A stretch of DNA of 64,000 nucleotides from Reichenbachiella ulvae (GCF_025833875.1 NZ_JAOYOD010000001.1:3720001-3784000), one strand, 5' to 3'. Numbered from the stretch's first letter, positions 34,828 to 44,861 are shown. The notes: a model not told the origin generated them from the letters alone. Program-made: numbers and translations.

Positions 34828-36786
34828 TTGCTCTTTTGAAATAGAAAGTTTCTTCTTAAGCCTTATATGAAACGAGGCTCCACGTCCCAATCTGGATTCG
34901 ATACTGATTTTTCCTTGTATCTTTTCAACCAATGTTTTAACTATTGATAACCCTAGTCCAGTTGAATTCTCTCCTCCCGTCGGCTGAGCAGACAATTTCT
35001 TAAACCTCTTAAAAGCATTAGCAATATCGTCTTCTGACAAACCTGGACCTTGATCAATCACGCTAATGGTGACCTCATCTGTGGCTTCAAAAAGGACGAC
35101 TTTAATTTTACTGTTGTAAGGTGAAAATTTGATGGCATTGGAAATCAAATTGTCCATAATACGAGAAAGATTCACCTGATCTGATTCAAGGTAAATTTCA
35201 TTGTCGTTGGCATGCATCTCAAACGAAATACTTTTTCGCTCTGCATATGAGGTGTGTATTTCTAAAATTTCAGCAATCAGGCTATTCAAATGAATATCTT
35301 CCAAATTGATATTGGTGCCACTTTCAAATCGTGATAGGTTCACCATATCGCTGATCAATGAATCCCCTCCCTCCAGAACCTGAAAAGCCTTGCTCAAGAG
35401 CATATCTTGCTCCTCGTTCAAAGGCCCCGAATCCTTCATTAAAACCATCAGTGCCTTGACGTTATTTAAAGGAGAACGCAGATCATGAGCCACTATAGCC
35501 ATTAAATTCTTTTGCTCATTATAAGACTCTGTTATCTCTGCGTTTTTCTGAGCGATCAGATCATGACTTTTTCTGAGCTGTGCCGACTGCTTGGATAATT
35601 GCAGATTGAAACGCTTTTTTGACAAATTCTTTCTCCAAAAAATAAAGGTCGAAATCATCATAAGTATGACCAATATCGCGGCTAAAAAAATGATGTAGCG
35701 CTGATTCTTATTTTCAACTTCCCGAAAAGCAATCTCATCAAGTTGTTTTCTGGATTGAAACTGCATTTCTAATTTTTCAATCGTTTCCTGTTTCCCTTCC
35801 GAAAATATCTCATCATTCAACAAATCATATTCTCTATGGTACTTCAGCGCCATTTCATAATGCGCCATCGCTTCATACAACTGGCTCAATTGGCCATATG
35901 CATTCCTCAGATCTACTTTACTCTCAATTTCCTTCGATAGTTCTAAGCTCAAATTGACATAGTACAAGGCCGAATCATAGTCTTGCTGGCCCTGCATTAC
36001 CTTATTGAGATGGTTATAGGCACTCACCATATACACTTTGTAGTTCATCTCCTCAAAGTATTGAAGGGCGGCCTTCATACTATGTATCGAAGCATCAGGT
36101 TCGTTAAGTTCATCTTGGAGTAGAGCCAGATTGGCATAAGCCAGGGCGACCCCTTTGTCATAGCCCGCTTTTCTAAATTCATCGATGGCTCTATAGATAA
36201 GCGGTATGGCCTCCTCAAAATATTGCTGATAAATGGAACTATCACTTCTTTCTATCGCATGCCATCCTTGCTCTATTAACAGGGCAGCTCGATCGTTGTA
36301 GGCATTGCCCAGCATAATGGTATCTCCCAAAGACCGGGCGATCTGCATTTCTCGCTCATAATAATCTCCAGCCAGCTGAAAACTATTTCGTGAAGACTGA
36401 ACCTGACCCAATTTTTGATAAATTTTAAAGAGCTCCGCTTTATCCTGAGTTTTTTCAAAATAGCCAAGTGCCTTATGAAAATAAATCTCTGCCGAATCAA
36501 GCTCCCCCTTATCCAAATAAATTATTCCGAGTATTTGATAGGCTCGATTCAAGCCTTTTTGATAATCTAGTTCTTGAGATAAGCGAATAGACTCCCGCAA
36601 TTTTTCCAACGCCTCGTGTTTGTCCCCATAACTCAACTCAAAGACCAGGTGATTGAGGGCATCTACTTTTTCTGAGGAATTGGGAAGAGAATTTGATGCA
36701 TTGCGAAGACTATCAATCCATGTTGATTGAGAAAAAGCAGTTGAAAAACTCGACAAGAAGAATAAAAGCAATATGCATCTCTTCAT
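34825..36786 (-). CDS. TPR-containing sensor histidine kinase
   Basis: A 653-aa sensor. Signal peptide (to about 19), a periplasmic TPR array of about seven repeats (about 35-330), one membrane helix near 365-388, then a cytoplasmic kinase. The H-box is 'IVAHDLRSPLNNVKAL', N-box 'LMDNLISNAIKFSP'-like (reads IMDNLISNAIKFSP), G1 'VIDQGPGL', G2 'STGLGLSIVKTLVE'. There is no receiver domain and no response regulator gene beside it, so it is an orphan kinase here. Downstream (3') lies the shared terminator with gpmI. ATG start. Confidence 0.92.
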   Translation of the reverse strand: MKRCILLLFFLSSFSTAFSQSTWIDSLRNASNSLPNSSEKVDALNHLVFELSYGDKHEALEKLRESIRLSQELDYQKGLNRAYQILGIIYLDKGELDSAEIYFHKALGYFEKTQDKAELFKIYQKLGQVQSSRNSFQLAGDYYEREMQIARSLGDTIMLGNAYNDRAALLIEQGWHAIERSDSSIYQQYFEEAIPLIYRAIDEFRKAGYDKGVALAYANLALLQDELNEPDASIHSMKAALQYFEEMNYKVYMVSAYNHLNKVMQGQQDYDSALYYVNLSLELSKEIESKVDLRNAYGQLSQLYEAMAHYEMALKYHREYDLLNDEIFSEGKQETIEKLEMQFQSRKQLDEIAFREVENKNQRYIIFLAAILVILMMISTFIFWRKNLSKKRFNLQLSKQSAQLRKSHDLIAQKNAEITESYNEQKNLMAIVAHDLRSPLNNVKALMVLMKDSGPLNEEQDMLLSKAFQVLEGGDSLISDMVNLSRFESGTNINLEDIHLNSLIAEILEIHTSYAERKSISFEMHANDNEIYLESDQVNLSRIMDNLISNAIKFSPYNSKIKVVLFEATDEVTISVIDQGPGLSEDDIANAFKRFKKLSAQPTGGENSTGLGLSIVKTLVEKIQGKISIESRLGRGASFHIRLKKKLSISKEQ

Positions 36787-36834
36787 AATTGAAAAGATAC
36801 ATATTTTTCTAATTGAACAAAGCCTAAAATTTAA

Positions 36835-38241
36835 TCAGACCTCAATCAATTTCCACTTTCCTTTTCTAAACCAATAGATGCAGGCCATGGCATGTAATCC
36901 AAAAGCAACCGAAACAGAGACTATCGCGCCTGGAAACCCAAAATCCATATAAATAGCTAAAAAATAAGCCAATGGAATTTGAATCAACCAGAAAAAGAGC
37001 ACATTCATGATCGTTGGTGTCTTGGTATCACCTGCGCCATTGAATCCCTGACTGATCACCATACCATATGCAAAAGTAATGTAGCCTACACAGATGATTC
37101 GAAGTGCAAGGGAACCATGCTCCACAGCAACAGCATCTGTGGTAAATATGGCTACAAACTCAGGCGCCATGATGAAAAACAAAACTGACACACAAAACAA
37201 AAACCCCGTATTGAGGTGTGCTGTGATCCATACAGAACGTTCCGCACGATCAGGCTTTTTAGCTCCCAAATTTTGCCCAACCAGGGTAGCTGCCGCATTG
37301 GCCATTCCCCATGAAGGTAGAATGGTGAATATGATGATCCTGAAGGCAATCGTATAACCCGCCAGGGCAGCAGAGCCAAATTCGCTAATAATACGCACGA
37401 GGAATAACCAGCTGGCAGACTCTATCAAGAACTGCCCCATACCTCCCATGGCGATACCAAAGATATTTTTTACAGTACTCCATCTGAGTCTGATATTATC
37501 TACTCCTAGTTGAATGATTCTTTCACCTCCTAGCAATCCGAATAGCTGGTAGAACACACCCAAAGAGCGACCAATGGTGGTAGCAATGGCAGCACCCTCT
37601 ACTCCAAATGCCGGAACAGGACCCAAACCAAATATGAAAATCGGATCAAGGATAATATTGAATCCATTGGCAATCCAGAGCGAGCGCATCGCCATAGATG
37701 CATCTCCTGCTCCCCGATAGATGGCATTGATCAGGAACAAAAGCATGATACATAGATTACCTCCCAGCATCACCCTGGTGTATCCAAAACCATTGGCGAT
37801 CAGTTTTTCAGATCCTCCCATCAATCGGAGAATATCCTCTGCATAAACGATCCCAACTATGGAAATGACTATTGATAGCACAGCAGCTATCGCTATGGCC
37901 TGAAAAGCCGCATCACCCGCGCGCTTATATTCCTTCTCGCCTACTCGACGAGAAACAACCGCAGTAGCTGCCATGCTCAAACCGATGGCAATAGAGTAAA
38001 CGATCATCATCACAGACTCAGTAAGACCAACGGTCGCTACAGCGTCCACGCTGACTTTGCCTACAAAGTAGACGTCCACTACTGCAAACAATGCCTCCAT
38101 GATCATCTCCAGCACCATAGGTACCGAAAGCAAGAAGATGGCTTTGTTGATGCTACCAGTAGTAAATTCGGTTTCTTCCCCCTTCAAGGCGAGAAAAAAG
38201 TAATGATAGGCTTTTCTTATAGATTGAATGAAATGTGTCAA
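36835..38241 (-). CDS. MATE family efflux transporter
   Basis: A 468-aa integral membrane protein with 12 predicted helices in two homologous halves. 'SINKAIFLLSVPMVLEMIMEALFAVVD' opens the transport domain (quoted phrase 'LLSVPMVLEMIMEALF'), and 'GRSLGVFYQLFGLLGG' and 'FNGAGDTKTPTIMNV' are MATE hallmarks. It exports cationic drugs or metabolites with Na+ or H+. The start looks like TTG at 38241, since no ATG precedes the amphipathic lead-in. A 67-nt structured element lies just upstream in its probable leader. Confidence 0.92.
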   Translation of the reverse strand: MTHFIQSIRKAYHYFFLALKGEETEFTTGSINKAIFLLSVPMVLEMIMEALFAVVDVYFVGKVSVDAVATVGLTESVMMIVYSIAIGLSMAATAVVSRRVGEKEYKRAGDAAFQAIAIAAVLSIVISIVGIVYAEDILRLMGGSEKLIANGFGYTRVMLGGNLCIMLLFLINAIYRGAGDASMAMRSLWIANGFNIILDPIFIFGLGPVPAFGVEGAAIATTIGRSLGVFYQLFGLLGGERIIQLGVDNIRLRWSTVKNIFGIAMGGMGQFLIESASWLFLVRIISEFGSAALAGYTIAFRIIIFTILPSWGMANAAATLVGQNLGAKKPDRAERSVWITAHLNTGFLFCVSVLFFIMAPEFVAIFTTDAVAVEHGSLALRIICVGYITFAYGMVISQGFNGAGDTKTPTIMNVLFFWLIQIPLAYFLAIYMDFGFPGAIVSVSVAFGLHAMACIYWFRKGKWKLIEV

Positions 38242-38258
38242 GGTTGTAAATGTTAAAT

Positions 38259-38325
38259 GTAAAAAAAGAAACTATTGCAGCGTCTGGGATTAGACGCAGG
38301 TGCAGTTGACGGACTTCTTTTTTAC
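38259..38325. repeat. Imperfect 67-bp inverted repeat in the MATE gene leader
   Basis: GTAAAAAAAGAA (38259-38270) pairs with TTCTTTTTTAC (38315-38325), enclosing TGCA...TGCA and a GCGTCT/AGACGC hairpin. Both strands show A- and T-runs. It could act as a bidirectional terminator or a regulatory leader for the MATE gene. Confidence 0.45.
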
Positions 38326-38341
38326 AATTAACATGACACTA

Positions 38342-38401
38342 TTATTTTAATAAGTGCCGCAAGGTAAGCAGTTTTTCAATAATAACTACACACGTACTCA
38401 T
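38342..38401 (-). CDS. Possible 19-codon leader peptide upstream of the MATE gene
   Basis: ATG ORF of 19 codons (MSTCVVIIEKLLTLRHLLK), rich in Val, Ile and Leu, ending 16 nt before the 67-bp inverted repeat and on the strand of the MATE gene. The layout recalls a leader peptide followed by a hairpin, but the downstream gene is not an amino-acid biosynthesis gene. It may be chance. Confidence 0.2.
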   Translation of the reverse strand: MSTCVVIIEKLLTLRHLLK

Positions 38402-38450
38402 AATATATTTTCTTTCCAACCATTCAATCTCATGTGGTGTCTTTAACAAT

Positions 38451-38876
38451 ATGAAACGAAAACTCATCCTATATCTGGGCACCATAGTGGCTGCTATCAT
38501 AGTCTCGCTATGGATCACGTCGTGCGAAGAAGAGGGCGAAAACACCATTGAACTTGGGGTGCCCTTCGAAATAACAGAAGGTCAAAGCAAACACCTTTTG
38601 GATTCTTCCGGTTTTTCTATCGTTTTTCAAGAAGTGAAAGAAAACTCACTATGTCCTCAGGATCTGGTGTGCATACGACAAGGTAATTTCACCATGAGCC
38701 TTCAATTCGCTAGTAGCTCTTCTGAATTATCAATTGGAGATTTAGGCCTTCCCAGCACGGATACTGTCCATGGATATAAAATACAATTGGAAGCAATTAT
38801 TTACCCTGTCAATTCTGATGACAAAGTAGATGCTACACACCCAAATACCGTGACTTTATTAATTGAGAAAATATAG
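38451..38876 (+). CDS. Small lipoprotein of unknown function
   Basis: A 141-aa protein with an N-terminal hydrophobic helix and lipobox ITSC at about residue 25, followed by an acidic stretch (EEEGENT). The mature part of about 115 residues is beta-rich and has two Cys residues in 'ENSLCPQDLVCIRQGN', which could form a disulfide. I do not recognise a defined function. ATG start. Its stop codon lies in a hairpin shared with the convergent M3 peptidase gene. Confidence 0.75.
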   Translation: MKRKLILYLGTIVAAIIVSLWITSCEEEGENTIELGVPFEITEGQSKHLLDSSGFSIVFQEVKENSLCPQDLVCIRQGNFTMSLQFASSSSELSIGDLGLPSTDTVHGYKIQLEAIIYPVNSDDKVDATHPNTVTLLIEKI

Positions 38877-38900
38877 AAGTGGCTATTTCAAGCCACTTCT
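38875..38900. terminator. Hairpin overlapping two convergent stop codons
   Basis: AGAAGTGGCT-ATTTCA-AGCCACTTCT, a perfect 10-bp stem that includes the stop codons of the small lipoprotein gene and the M3 peptidase gene. T-runs are weak on both sides, so termination strength is uncertain. Confidence 0.6.
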
Positions 38901-40922
38901 TTCTAACAATGCTTCTACAGTAGGCTCCTGTCCTCTGAATCTTTTGTAAAGCTCCATTGGGTGCTCACTTCCACCTCTGGACAATATATTTTCCTTAAAG
39001 GAGCGTGCCACCTCTGGATTGAAAATTCCTTTTTCCTTAAATACGGAAAAAGCATCTGCATCCAGGACCTCAGCCCATTTGTAACTATAATACCCTGCAG
39101 CATATCCTCCCTGGAAAATGTGGCTAAACTGGGTACTCATACAGGTGCCCGGTATTTTTTTGAAAAGCTCCGTTTTAGCCATGGCATTTTGCTCAAATGC
39201 TGCAACATCTTCCACATCGATTTCTTCTTGCTGTAGCGAGTGCCAGGCCATGTCCATCAAACCAAAGCTTAGCTGTCTCATAGTTTGATAACCTTCATTG
39301 AAGTTGGAAGAGTCCTTGATTTTTTGGATGTACTCTTCTGGGATGGCTTCTCCTGTTTCGTAGTGTTTGGCAAATAGATCCAGACAATCCTTTTCCTGCA
39401 ACCAATTCTCCAGAATCTGCGATGGCAGCTCTACAAAGTCCCAGTACACACTCGTGCCACTCAGTGAACCATATTTGCTATCTGCCAACATCCCGTGCAG
39501 GGCATGACCAAACTCATGAAAGAGCGTTTCCACTTCATTGTAGGTCAAAAGGGAAGGCTTACTGGCCGATGCAGGTGTAAAATTACAAACGATAGAAACG
39601 ATCGGTCTGTGATCTCCATTTTCGTCCTTGTATTGGCTCTTGTAGGAAGTCATCCAGGCACCGCCTCTTTTGCCTTCTCTTGGGAAATAATCTTCAAAGA
39701 ATACCGAAACATGTTTACCTTCATCGTCCAAAACCTCATAGGCCTTAACGTCTGGGTGATAAACCGGAATGGACTCGTTTCTTTTGAAAGTCAGTCCATA
39801 GAGTCTTTTGGCTACTTCGAAAATGCCTTCTACCGCCGATTCCAATTTGAAATAAGGGCGGAGCATCTCATCGTTGATTTGGAACTTTTCGTTCTTGAGC
39901 TTTTGAGAATAATAGGCCCAATCCCATCTTTCTAAATCTCCTTCGAGTCCATTGGCCTTAGCAAAGGCCTGAACTTCCTTCACTTCTTCTTTGGCCTTAG
40001 GTAGTGCCTTTTCTAGCAGATCATTCAAGAAGCCATTCACCTTCTCAGCAGATTCTGCCATTCTTTCTTCCAGCACATAGTCCGCATATGTCGCATAGCC
40101 CAATAGGCCTACTTTTTCGTTTCTCAGCTTGACTATAGCCTTGACATTTTCCTGATTGTCTCGCTCGTCTCCTTTAAAGGCCTTGGACATGTAAGCCTTA
40201 TAGAGCTTTTCTCTTAATTCGCGATTGTCTGCGTACTCCATGAAAGGTACGAAACTAGGCGCCTGTAGGGTGAACAACCATTTGCCCTCATGCCCTTTAG
40301 ATTTGGCAGTCATAGCGGCTGCTTCTTTGATTCCGTCAGGTAATCCCGATAAATCCGCCTCGTCTTCGATGATCAGTTCATAGGAATTGGTTTCGGCCAA
40401 AACGTTCTCCCCAAACTTCAGCTGCAGTTTGGACAACTCCTTAGATATCTCGCCATATTTGGTTTTTTCTTCTTTGCTTAGGTTAGCACCACTTCTGATG
40501 AATCCCTTGTAGGATTTCTCCAATAGCATCAAATCCTCTTTGTCAAGATTGGATCGGTCGGCATTTTCATAGACTTCCTTTACCCTGGCAAATAGGGCCT
40601 CATTTTGCATGATCTGATTCCCAAAATCTGTGAGCATGGGCGATAGTTCCGCCGCTAAGGCCTGCATCTCATCTGAAGTCTCCGCTGAGTTCAGATTAAA
40701 AAACACTTCTGCAACACTATCCAATTGCTTGCCGCTGCGATCCAATGCTACGATGGTATTTTCAAAAGTTGCAGTCTGCTCATTATTCGCAATCTGATCG
40801 ATCTCCTCGAGTGATTCCTTAATCAATTGCTCAATGGCTGGTTTGTAATGTTGAAGCTCTATGGTAGAAAAGGGAGCCACTCCGAATGGCCCGTCAAAGG
40901 GCTTTAATAAAGGATTGTTCAT
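38883..40922 (-). CDS. M3 family metallopeptidase (oligopeptidase A / Dcp type)
   Basis: A 679-aa zinc peptidase that degrades short peptides. The catalytic 'TLFHEFGHALHGML' (HEXXH, near residues 461-474) is intact, with the third ligand Glu expected in 'GTSVYWDFVELPSQ'. The N-terminus 'NNPLLKPFDGPFGVAPFSTIE' (first part quoted: NNPLLKPFDGPFGVAPF) and the long helical region are typical. No signal peptide is seen, which suggests a cytoplasmic enzyme like oligopeptidase A instead of a periplasmic dipeptidyl carboxypeptidase. ATG start. Confidence 0.94.
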   Translation of the reverse strand: MNNPLLKPFDGPFGVAPFSTIELQHYKPAIEQLIKESLEEIDQIANNEQTATFENTIVALDRSGKQLDSVAEVFFNLNSAETSDEMQALAAELSPMLTDFGNQIMQNEALFARVKEVYENADRSNLDKEDLMLLEKSYKGFIRSGANLSKEEKTKYGEISKELSKLQLKFGENVLAETNSYELIIEDEADLSGLPDGIKEAAAMTAKSKGHEGKWLFTLQAPSFVPFMEYADNRELREKLYKAYMSKAFKGDERDNQENVKAIVKLRNEKVGLLGYATYADYVLEERMAESAEKVNGFLNDLLEKALPKAKEEVKEVQAFAKANGLEGDLERWDWAYYSQKLKNEKFQINDEMLRPYFKLESAVEGIFEVAKRLYGLTFKRNESIPVYHPDVKAYEVLDDEGKHVSVFFEDYFPREGKRGGAWMTSYKSQYKDENGDHRPIVSIVCNFTPASASKPSLLTYNEVETLFHEFGHALHGMLADSKYGSLSGTSVYWDFVELPSQILENWLQEKDCLDLFAKHYETGEAIPEEYIQKIKDSSNFNEGYQTMRQLSFGLMDMAWHSLQQEEIDVEDVAAFEQNAMAKTELFKKIPGTCMSTQFSHIFQGGYAAGYYSYKWAEVLDADAFSVFKEKGIFNPEVARSFKENILSRGGSEHPMELYKRFRGQEPTVEALLERSGLK

Positions 40923-41074
40923 ACTGATTCAATACAATTTTGAGAATGCTAAATTATAGCATACGAAAGTATTTCACCTGAGATCGAAATCTTTTACACG
41001 ACATTTTATGTGCTACTATTTGTCAAGAATTCTTTTATAACAATTTTTGTAAAAAATATAATTATTTAAACATC

Positions 41075-41587
41075 ATGAAAAGAATGCTAACACTAGTGGT
41101 ACTACTATGTGCCACTTCCGCATTGTATGCACAAGAAGGAAATATCTACGGAGGTGGAGCCCTCAGTTTTCAGGAGAATTATTGGAAGTTAGCTCCTGAA
41201 GGTGGCTATTGGATTACCGATCAAATCCAATTAGGTGCGTCCTTTACCATAGAAAATGACAAAAGAGTTGCGGGACTAGATGAATCAACCGTAGCACCTC
41301 ATGTATATGGTCGCTACTGGTTTCCTATTACTGAAAAATTTGGCCTTTATGTAGGCGCAAACCTCAAGGTAAATTATATCACCCAAGACCCGGGCAATAC
41401 CAATTCGGTTACGGATTTTTATGCCGATGCAGGGATTGGATATCAAATCGCCCCTAAGTGGCAGATCATTGGTCGACTGGCTCGCTTCGGTGCAATCAAC
41501 AACAGCTTCATCCTGGACGTGAACATGACCGAGCAACCCCTTTTCAACGTGGGGATTCTCTATACAATCAAAGGAGGCAATGGTTAA
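41075..41587 (+). CDS. Small outer-membrane beta-barrel protein
   Basis: A 170-aa protein with a signal peptide ending near residue 19 (SALYAQ) and about eight alternating beta-strands (for example 'YGGGALSFQENYWKLAPE', 'GLYVGANLKVNYIT', 'DAGIGYQIAPKWQIIGRL'), ending 'LFNVGILYTIKGGNG'. It resembles the OmpX/OmpA-barrel-like porin family common in Bacteroidota. No ligand can be assigned. Apparently monocistronic with a hairpin after it. Confidence 0.8.
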   Translation: MKRMLTLVVLLCATSALYAQEGNIYGGGALSFQENYWKLAPEGGYWITDQIQLGASFTIENDKRVAGLDESTVAPHVYGRYWFPITEKFGLYVGANLKVNYITQDPGNTNSVTDFYADAGIGYQIAPKWQIIGRLARFGAINNSFILDVNMTEQPLFNVGILYTIKGGNG

Positions 41588-41613
41588 ACCCAAAATTGTC
41601 ATTAGAACTTCTG

Positions 41614-41645
41614 GCCTGATAGCTCCCGACGACTAGTTATCAGGC
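41614..41645 (+). terminator. Probable terminator after the OMP gene
   Basis: GCCTGATAGCT / AGTTATCAGGC stem with one G-U pair, followed by a weak T-rich stretch, 26 nt after the OMP stop. Confidence 0.55.
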
Positions 41646-41692
41646 TTGACTTTTATTAAAGCTCATTGAAGCGAAAGGGCAAAAAACAACTC

Positions 41693-41713
41693 TGAGCCCT
41701 TTAAAAGGGCTCA
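41693..41713 (-). terminator. Terminator of the ruvB-queG operon
   Basis: Perfect 21-bp palindrome (TGAGCCCTTT-A-AAAGGGCTCA) just after the queG stop. On the minus strand a T6 run follows after 5-6 nt. Confidence 0.8.
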
Positions 41714-41714
41714 A

Positions 41715-42644
41715 TCACTTCTTCTTAGCGAAGTTTATATTTCTCTGTAGACCTGAAAGCTTTGTTCTTTTGACCGCCGAACCTTTGAAAAGCTCTCGGA
41801 AAAGTTCTTCGCTAATTTCTTCCCAATCAGATTTTTTCATATCGGGCAATTGCTCATGAGGATCAAACGCGGGCTCTTGATGCGATTTGGAAAAACGATT
41901 CCAAGGACAAACGTCCTGGCAAATGTCACATCCAAAAACCCAATCCGCCATCTTGCCTTCAAACTCAGCAGGGATTTCGTTTCTTAATTCTATGGTAAGG
42001 TAAGAAATGCAACGGCTGCCATCCACCACATAGGGCTCTGGAATCGCATCAGTAGGACAGGCATCCATGCATCTGCGACAGGTGCCACAGTGATCCGTCA
42101 CAGGCCCATCATAGTCCAACTCTACGTCCAGAATAATCTCTGCCAAGAAGAAAAATGAACCCATCTGCTTGTTAAGCAAGAGGGAGTTCTTCCCTACCCA
42201 GCCCAAACCGGATTTGGCAGCCCAGGCCCTTTCATGCACGGGAGCAGAATCCACAAATACTCGGGCATTGACCTCACCGACTTGATCGATGATTTCATTT
42301 AGGATGGTCTTCAGCTTTGGTTTGATGATGTAGTGATAATCCTTGCCATAAGCATATTTGGCAATCTTATAATTGCCCTCTTCAGCCAGATCCTTTTCTG
42401 GGAAATAATTATAGACCAGAGAAATGACAGATTTGGCGCCATCCACCAACTTACGAGGATCGAGTCGTTTGTCGAAGTGATTGGCCATATAGGCCATCTC
42501 ACCATGCATGCCCTGATTCAACCACTTTTCGAGTTTTGGCGCTTCCTCTTCGAGAAATTCAGCCCGAGCAATACCGCAAGCCTGAAAGCCCTCTTCTGAT
42601 GCTTTGTTTTTAATGAATTGTGTAAGCTTGCTTTGATTCGACAT
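41715..42644 (-). CDS. queG: Epoxyqueuosine reductase
   Basis: Last step of queuosine synthesis in tRNA: reduces epoxyqueuosine using cobalamin and two [4Fe-4S] clusters. The 309-aa protein has '[11 protein letters not shown]', '[19 protein letters not shown]' with 'GKNSLLL', and two cluster-binding motifs '[16 protein letters not shown]' and '[11 protein letters not shown]'. Length is typical. The start overlaps the ruvB stop by one base (TGATG), so the genes are coupled. Confidence 0.96.
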   Translation of the reverse strand: MSNQSKLTQFIKNKASEEGFQACGIARAEFLEEEAPKLEKWLNQGMHGEMAYMANHFDKRLDPRKLVDGAKSVISLVYNYFPEKDLAEEGNYKIAKYAYGKDYHYIIKPKLKTILNEIIDQVGEVNARVFVDSAPVHERAWAAKSGLGWVGKNSLLLNKQMGSFFFLAEIILDVELDYDGPVTDHCGTCRRCMDACPTDAIPEPYVVDGSRCISYLTIELRNEIPAEFEGKMADWVFGCDICQDVCPWNRFSKSHQEPAFDPHEQLPDMKKSDWEEISEELFRELFKGSAVKRTKLSGLQRNINFAKKK

Positions 42645-43672
42645 CAGTCAAACAAGGTCCCGGTTCTCGAAGGCGGCACAATCTTCAGGTGCTTGTATGC
42701 CAATTCGGTGCATTCTCTACCCCTGCTGGTTCTTTTGATATAGCCCTCTTTGATCAGGAAGGGTTCATAGACCTCCTCTATCGTGTCAGCCTCTTCGCTA
42801 CATGCAGTGGCAATCGTGGTGAGGCCAACCGGCCCCCCTTTGAATTTTTCGATGATCGTAGAAAGGATGCGGTTATCCATTTCGTCCAACCCATTGGCAT
42901 CTACATCTAGAGCTTCTAATGCCATATCCGCGATGGGTTTGGTTATGGTACCATTGCCTTTGATCTGTGCAAAATCCCTCGTTCTGCGTAGGAGGTTGTT
43001 CGCGATACGAGGCGTCCCTCTACTCCTTCTTGCCAATTCCAAAGCAGCGTTTTCTTCTATTGGAGTATCCAAAATAGCTGAGGACCTTTTAACAATGCCG
43101 GATAACAATTCCGCATCGTAATACTCCAATCGCGCATTGATCCCGAAGCGGGCACGAAGGGGTGAGGTCAACAATCCAGATCGTGTCGTCGCACCTATCA
43201 GTGTAAAGGGGTTCAAACCAATCTGTACCGATCGCGCATTGGGCCCTGTATCCAGCATGATGTCAATTTTGAAATCCTCCATCGCCGAATAAAGATACTC
43301 TTCCACGACAGCATTCAGCCTGTGTATTTCATCTATAAACAGTACATCGTTTGGCTCTAGATTAGTCAACAAACCAGCCAGATCTCCCGGTTTGTCCAAC
43401 ACTGGTCCTGAAGTAATCTTGATGCTGGACTCAAGTTCATTGGAGATGATATGAGAAAGCGTAGTTTTTCCTAAGCCAGGAGGTCCATGCAGAAGCACAT
43501 GATCCAGTGGTTCTGCCCGTTGCTTGGCAGCTTGCACAAACACCTTGATGTTGTCTACCACCTTTTGCTGGCCGGCAAAGTCGTCAAAAGAGAGCGGTCT
43601 CAGCGCTTTCTCAAACTCTACTTCTTCGGGCATCATGTCCTCCCCATCCGGGTCTAAATAATCTTCTCTCAT
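42644..43672 (-). CDS. ruvB: Holliday junction branch-migration ATPase RuvB
   Basis: Motor of the RuvABC complex in recombination repair. The 342-aa protein begins with '[22 protein letters not shown]', has Walker A '[11 protein letters not shown]', Walker B '[10 protein letters not shown]', sensor 1 '[12 protein letters not shown]', the arginine finger in 'SPLRARFGI', and a C-terminal winged helix ending '[14 protein letters not shown]'. ruvA and ruvC are not adjacent. Coupled to queG by overlapping stop and start codons. Confidence 0.98.
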   Translation of the reverse strand: MREDYLDPDGEDMMPEEVEFEKALRPLSFDDFAGQQKVVDNIKVFVQAAKQRAEPLDHVLLHGPPGLGKTTLSHIISNELESSIKITSGPVLDKPGDLAGLLTNLEPNDVLFIDEIHRLNAVVEEYLYSAMEDFKIDIMLDTGPNARSVQIGLNPFTLIGATTRSGLLTSPLRARFGINARLEYYDAELLSGIVKRSSAILDTPIEENAALELARRSRGTPRIANNLLRRTRDFAQIKGNGTITKPIADMALEALDVDANGLDEMDNRILSTIIEKFKGGPVGLTTIATACSEEADTIEEVYEPFLIKEGYIKRTSRGRECTELAYKHLKIVPPSRTGTLFD

Positions 43673-43816
43673 TTAATCCAATTAATATCAGCTAAAATAG
43701 CCATTTGCCTGCAAAAGTAGTGAGAATGAAAGACAAAGGAGGGCATAAGTCTGCAGGTCAATTTCTTATTTCTATTAAACTTAAGTTTCTTTGCGCACCG
43801 GTAGTAAAAGAAGAAA

Positions 43817-44836
43817 ATGCAGAAGAGAAGAATTTTATTGGTAGTGCTCGCACTGGGCATACTGATTGTGTGGAGACAGTTGCACAAGGAGGAAGAGGCA
43901 AAGTTGATTCATTTGACAGGAGAAACTATGGGCGTGGTTCCCTATTCTGTTAAGTACCTTGACATGGCAGAGAGAGATTATAAAGAGGAGATTGATTCCT
44001 TACTCGTTGATTTTAACCAATCGTTATCTACCTACATTCATGACTCAGAGGTTTCCGAATTTAACCGCACAGATTCGATTTACTATCGTACGCCATACTT
44101 CTATCCTATGCTCAATATCAGCAAGGATATCTTTGAGAAAAGCGAAGGAGCTTTTGATCCCACCATCGGGCCATTGGTAAATGCCTGGGGATTTGGGCCA
44201 GAGAAAAAATCTACCCTGGACAGTGCTTTGGTTGATTCCCTATTGATGACAGTTGGATTTGACAATGTACTATTTGACAATAAGAAAGCGGCCAAACTAC
44301 CGGGCGTATATTTAGACTTCAGTGCGACTGCCAAGGGTTATGCAGTGGATGTAGTAGCCAGTTTTCTAGAAGAGATGGGCATCCACAACTTTATGGTTGA
44401 GATTGGTGGAGAAGTGGTTTGCAATGGTAAAAATGACAAAAACACCTACTGGAAAATAGGTATTGAAAAACCAGACATGTCACCCGAAATGAGTGACCTA
44501 TATGCTACTACATTTGTGAAAAACACGGCATTGGCCACCTCTGGAAACTACCGCAATTACTACAAAGAAGAGGGTAGAATTATTTCTCACACCATCAGCC
44601 CATATACCGGTTACTCTATTAGACACAATCTCCTGAGCGCCTCTATTTATGCTCCGAGCTGTGCACTGGCAGATGGTTTTGCGACTGCTTGCATGGTGCT
44701 GGGTGTAGACAAATCTATTGCTATGATTGAATCCAATAACGAACTGGAAGGACTATTGATATTTTCTGACGAGAAGGGCAACCTCAACTATTATGCATCC
44801 GAAGGGATCACATCAATAATTGAGATTGTAGAATAA
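43817..44836 (+). CDS. apbE: FAD:protein FMN transferase (ApbE)
   Basis: A 339-aa membrane-anchored or exported enzyme that attaches FMN to proteins such as Na+-NQR or Rnf subunits. An N-terminal hydrophobic helix (about 5-19) is followed by 'HLTGETMGVVPYSVKY', 'FDPTIGPLVNAWGFG', 'YLDFSATAKGYAVDVV', 'FMVEIGGEVVCNGKN' and 'TSGNYRNYYKEEGRIISHTI', all ApbE hallmarks. A lipobox is not evident. No Nqr genes are adjacent in the window. ATG start. Confidence 0.94.
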   Translation: MQKRRILLVVLALGILIVWRQLHKEEEAKLIHLTGETMGVVPYSVKYLDMAERDYKEEIDSLLVDFNQSLSTYIHDSEVSEFNRTDSIYYRTPYFYPMLNISKDIFEKSEGAFDPTIGPLVNAWGFGPEKKSTLDSALVDSLLMTVGFDNVLFDNKKAAKLPGVYLDFSATAKGYAVDVVASFLEEMGIHNFMVEIGGEVVCNGKNDKNTYWKIGIEKPDMSPEMSDLYATTFVKNTALATSGNYRNYYKEEGRIISHTISPYTGYSIRHNLLSASIYAPSCALADGFATACMVLGVDKSIAMIESNNELEGLLIFSDEKGNLNYYASEGITSIIEIVE

Positions 44837-44861
44837 GGGTTTATTGACTCTATTGGATGGA

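Noticed and set aside
38402..38548. N-terminal extension of the 19-codon ORF upstream of the MATE gene to a 68-aa ORF
   Set aside because: The extension is antisense to the start of the small lipoprotein gene; only the final 19 codons looked worth recording.
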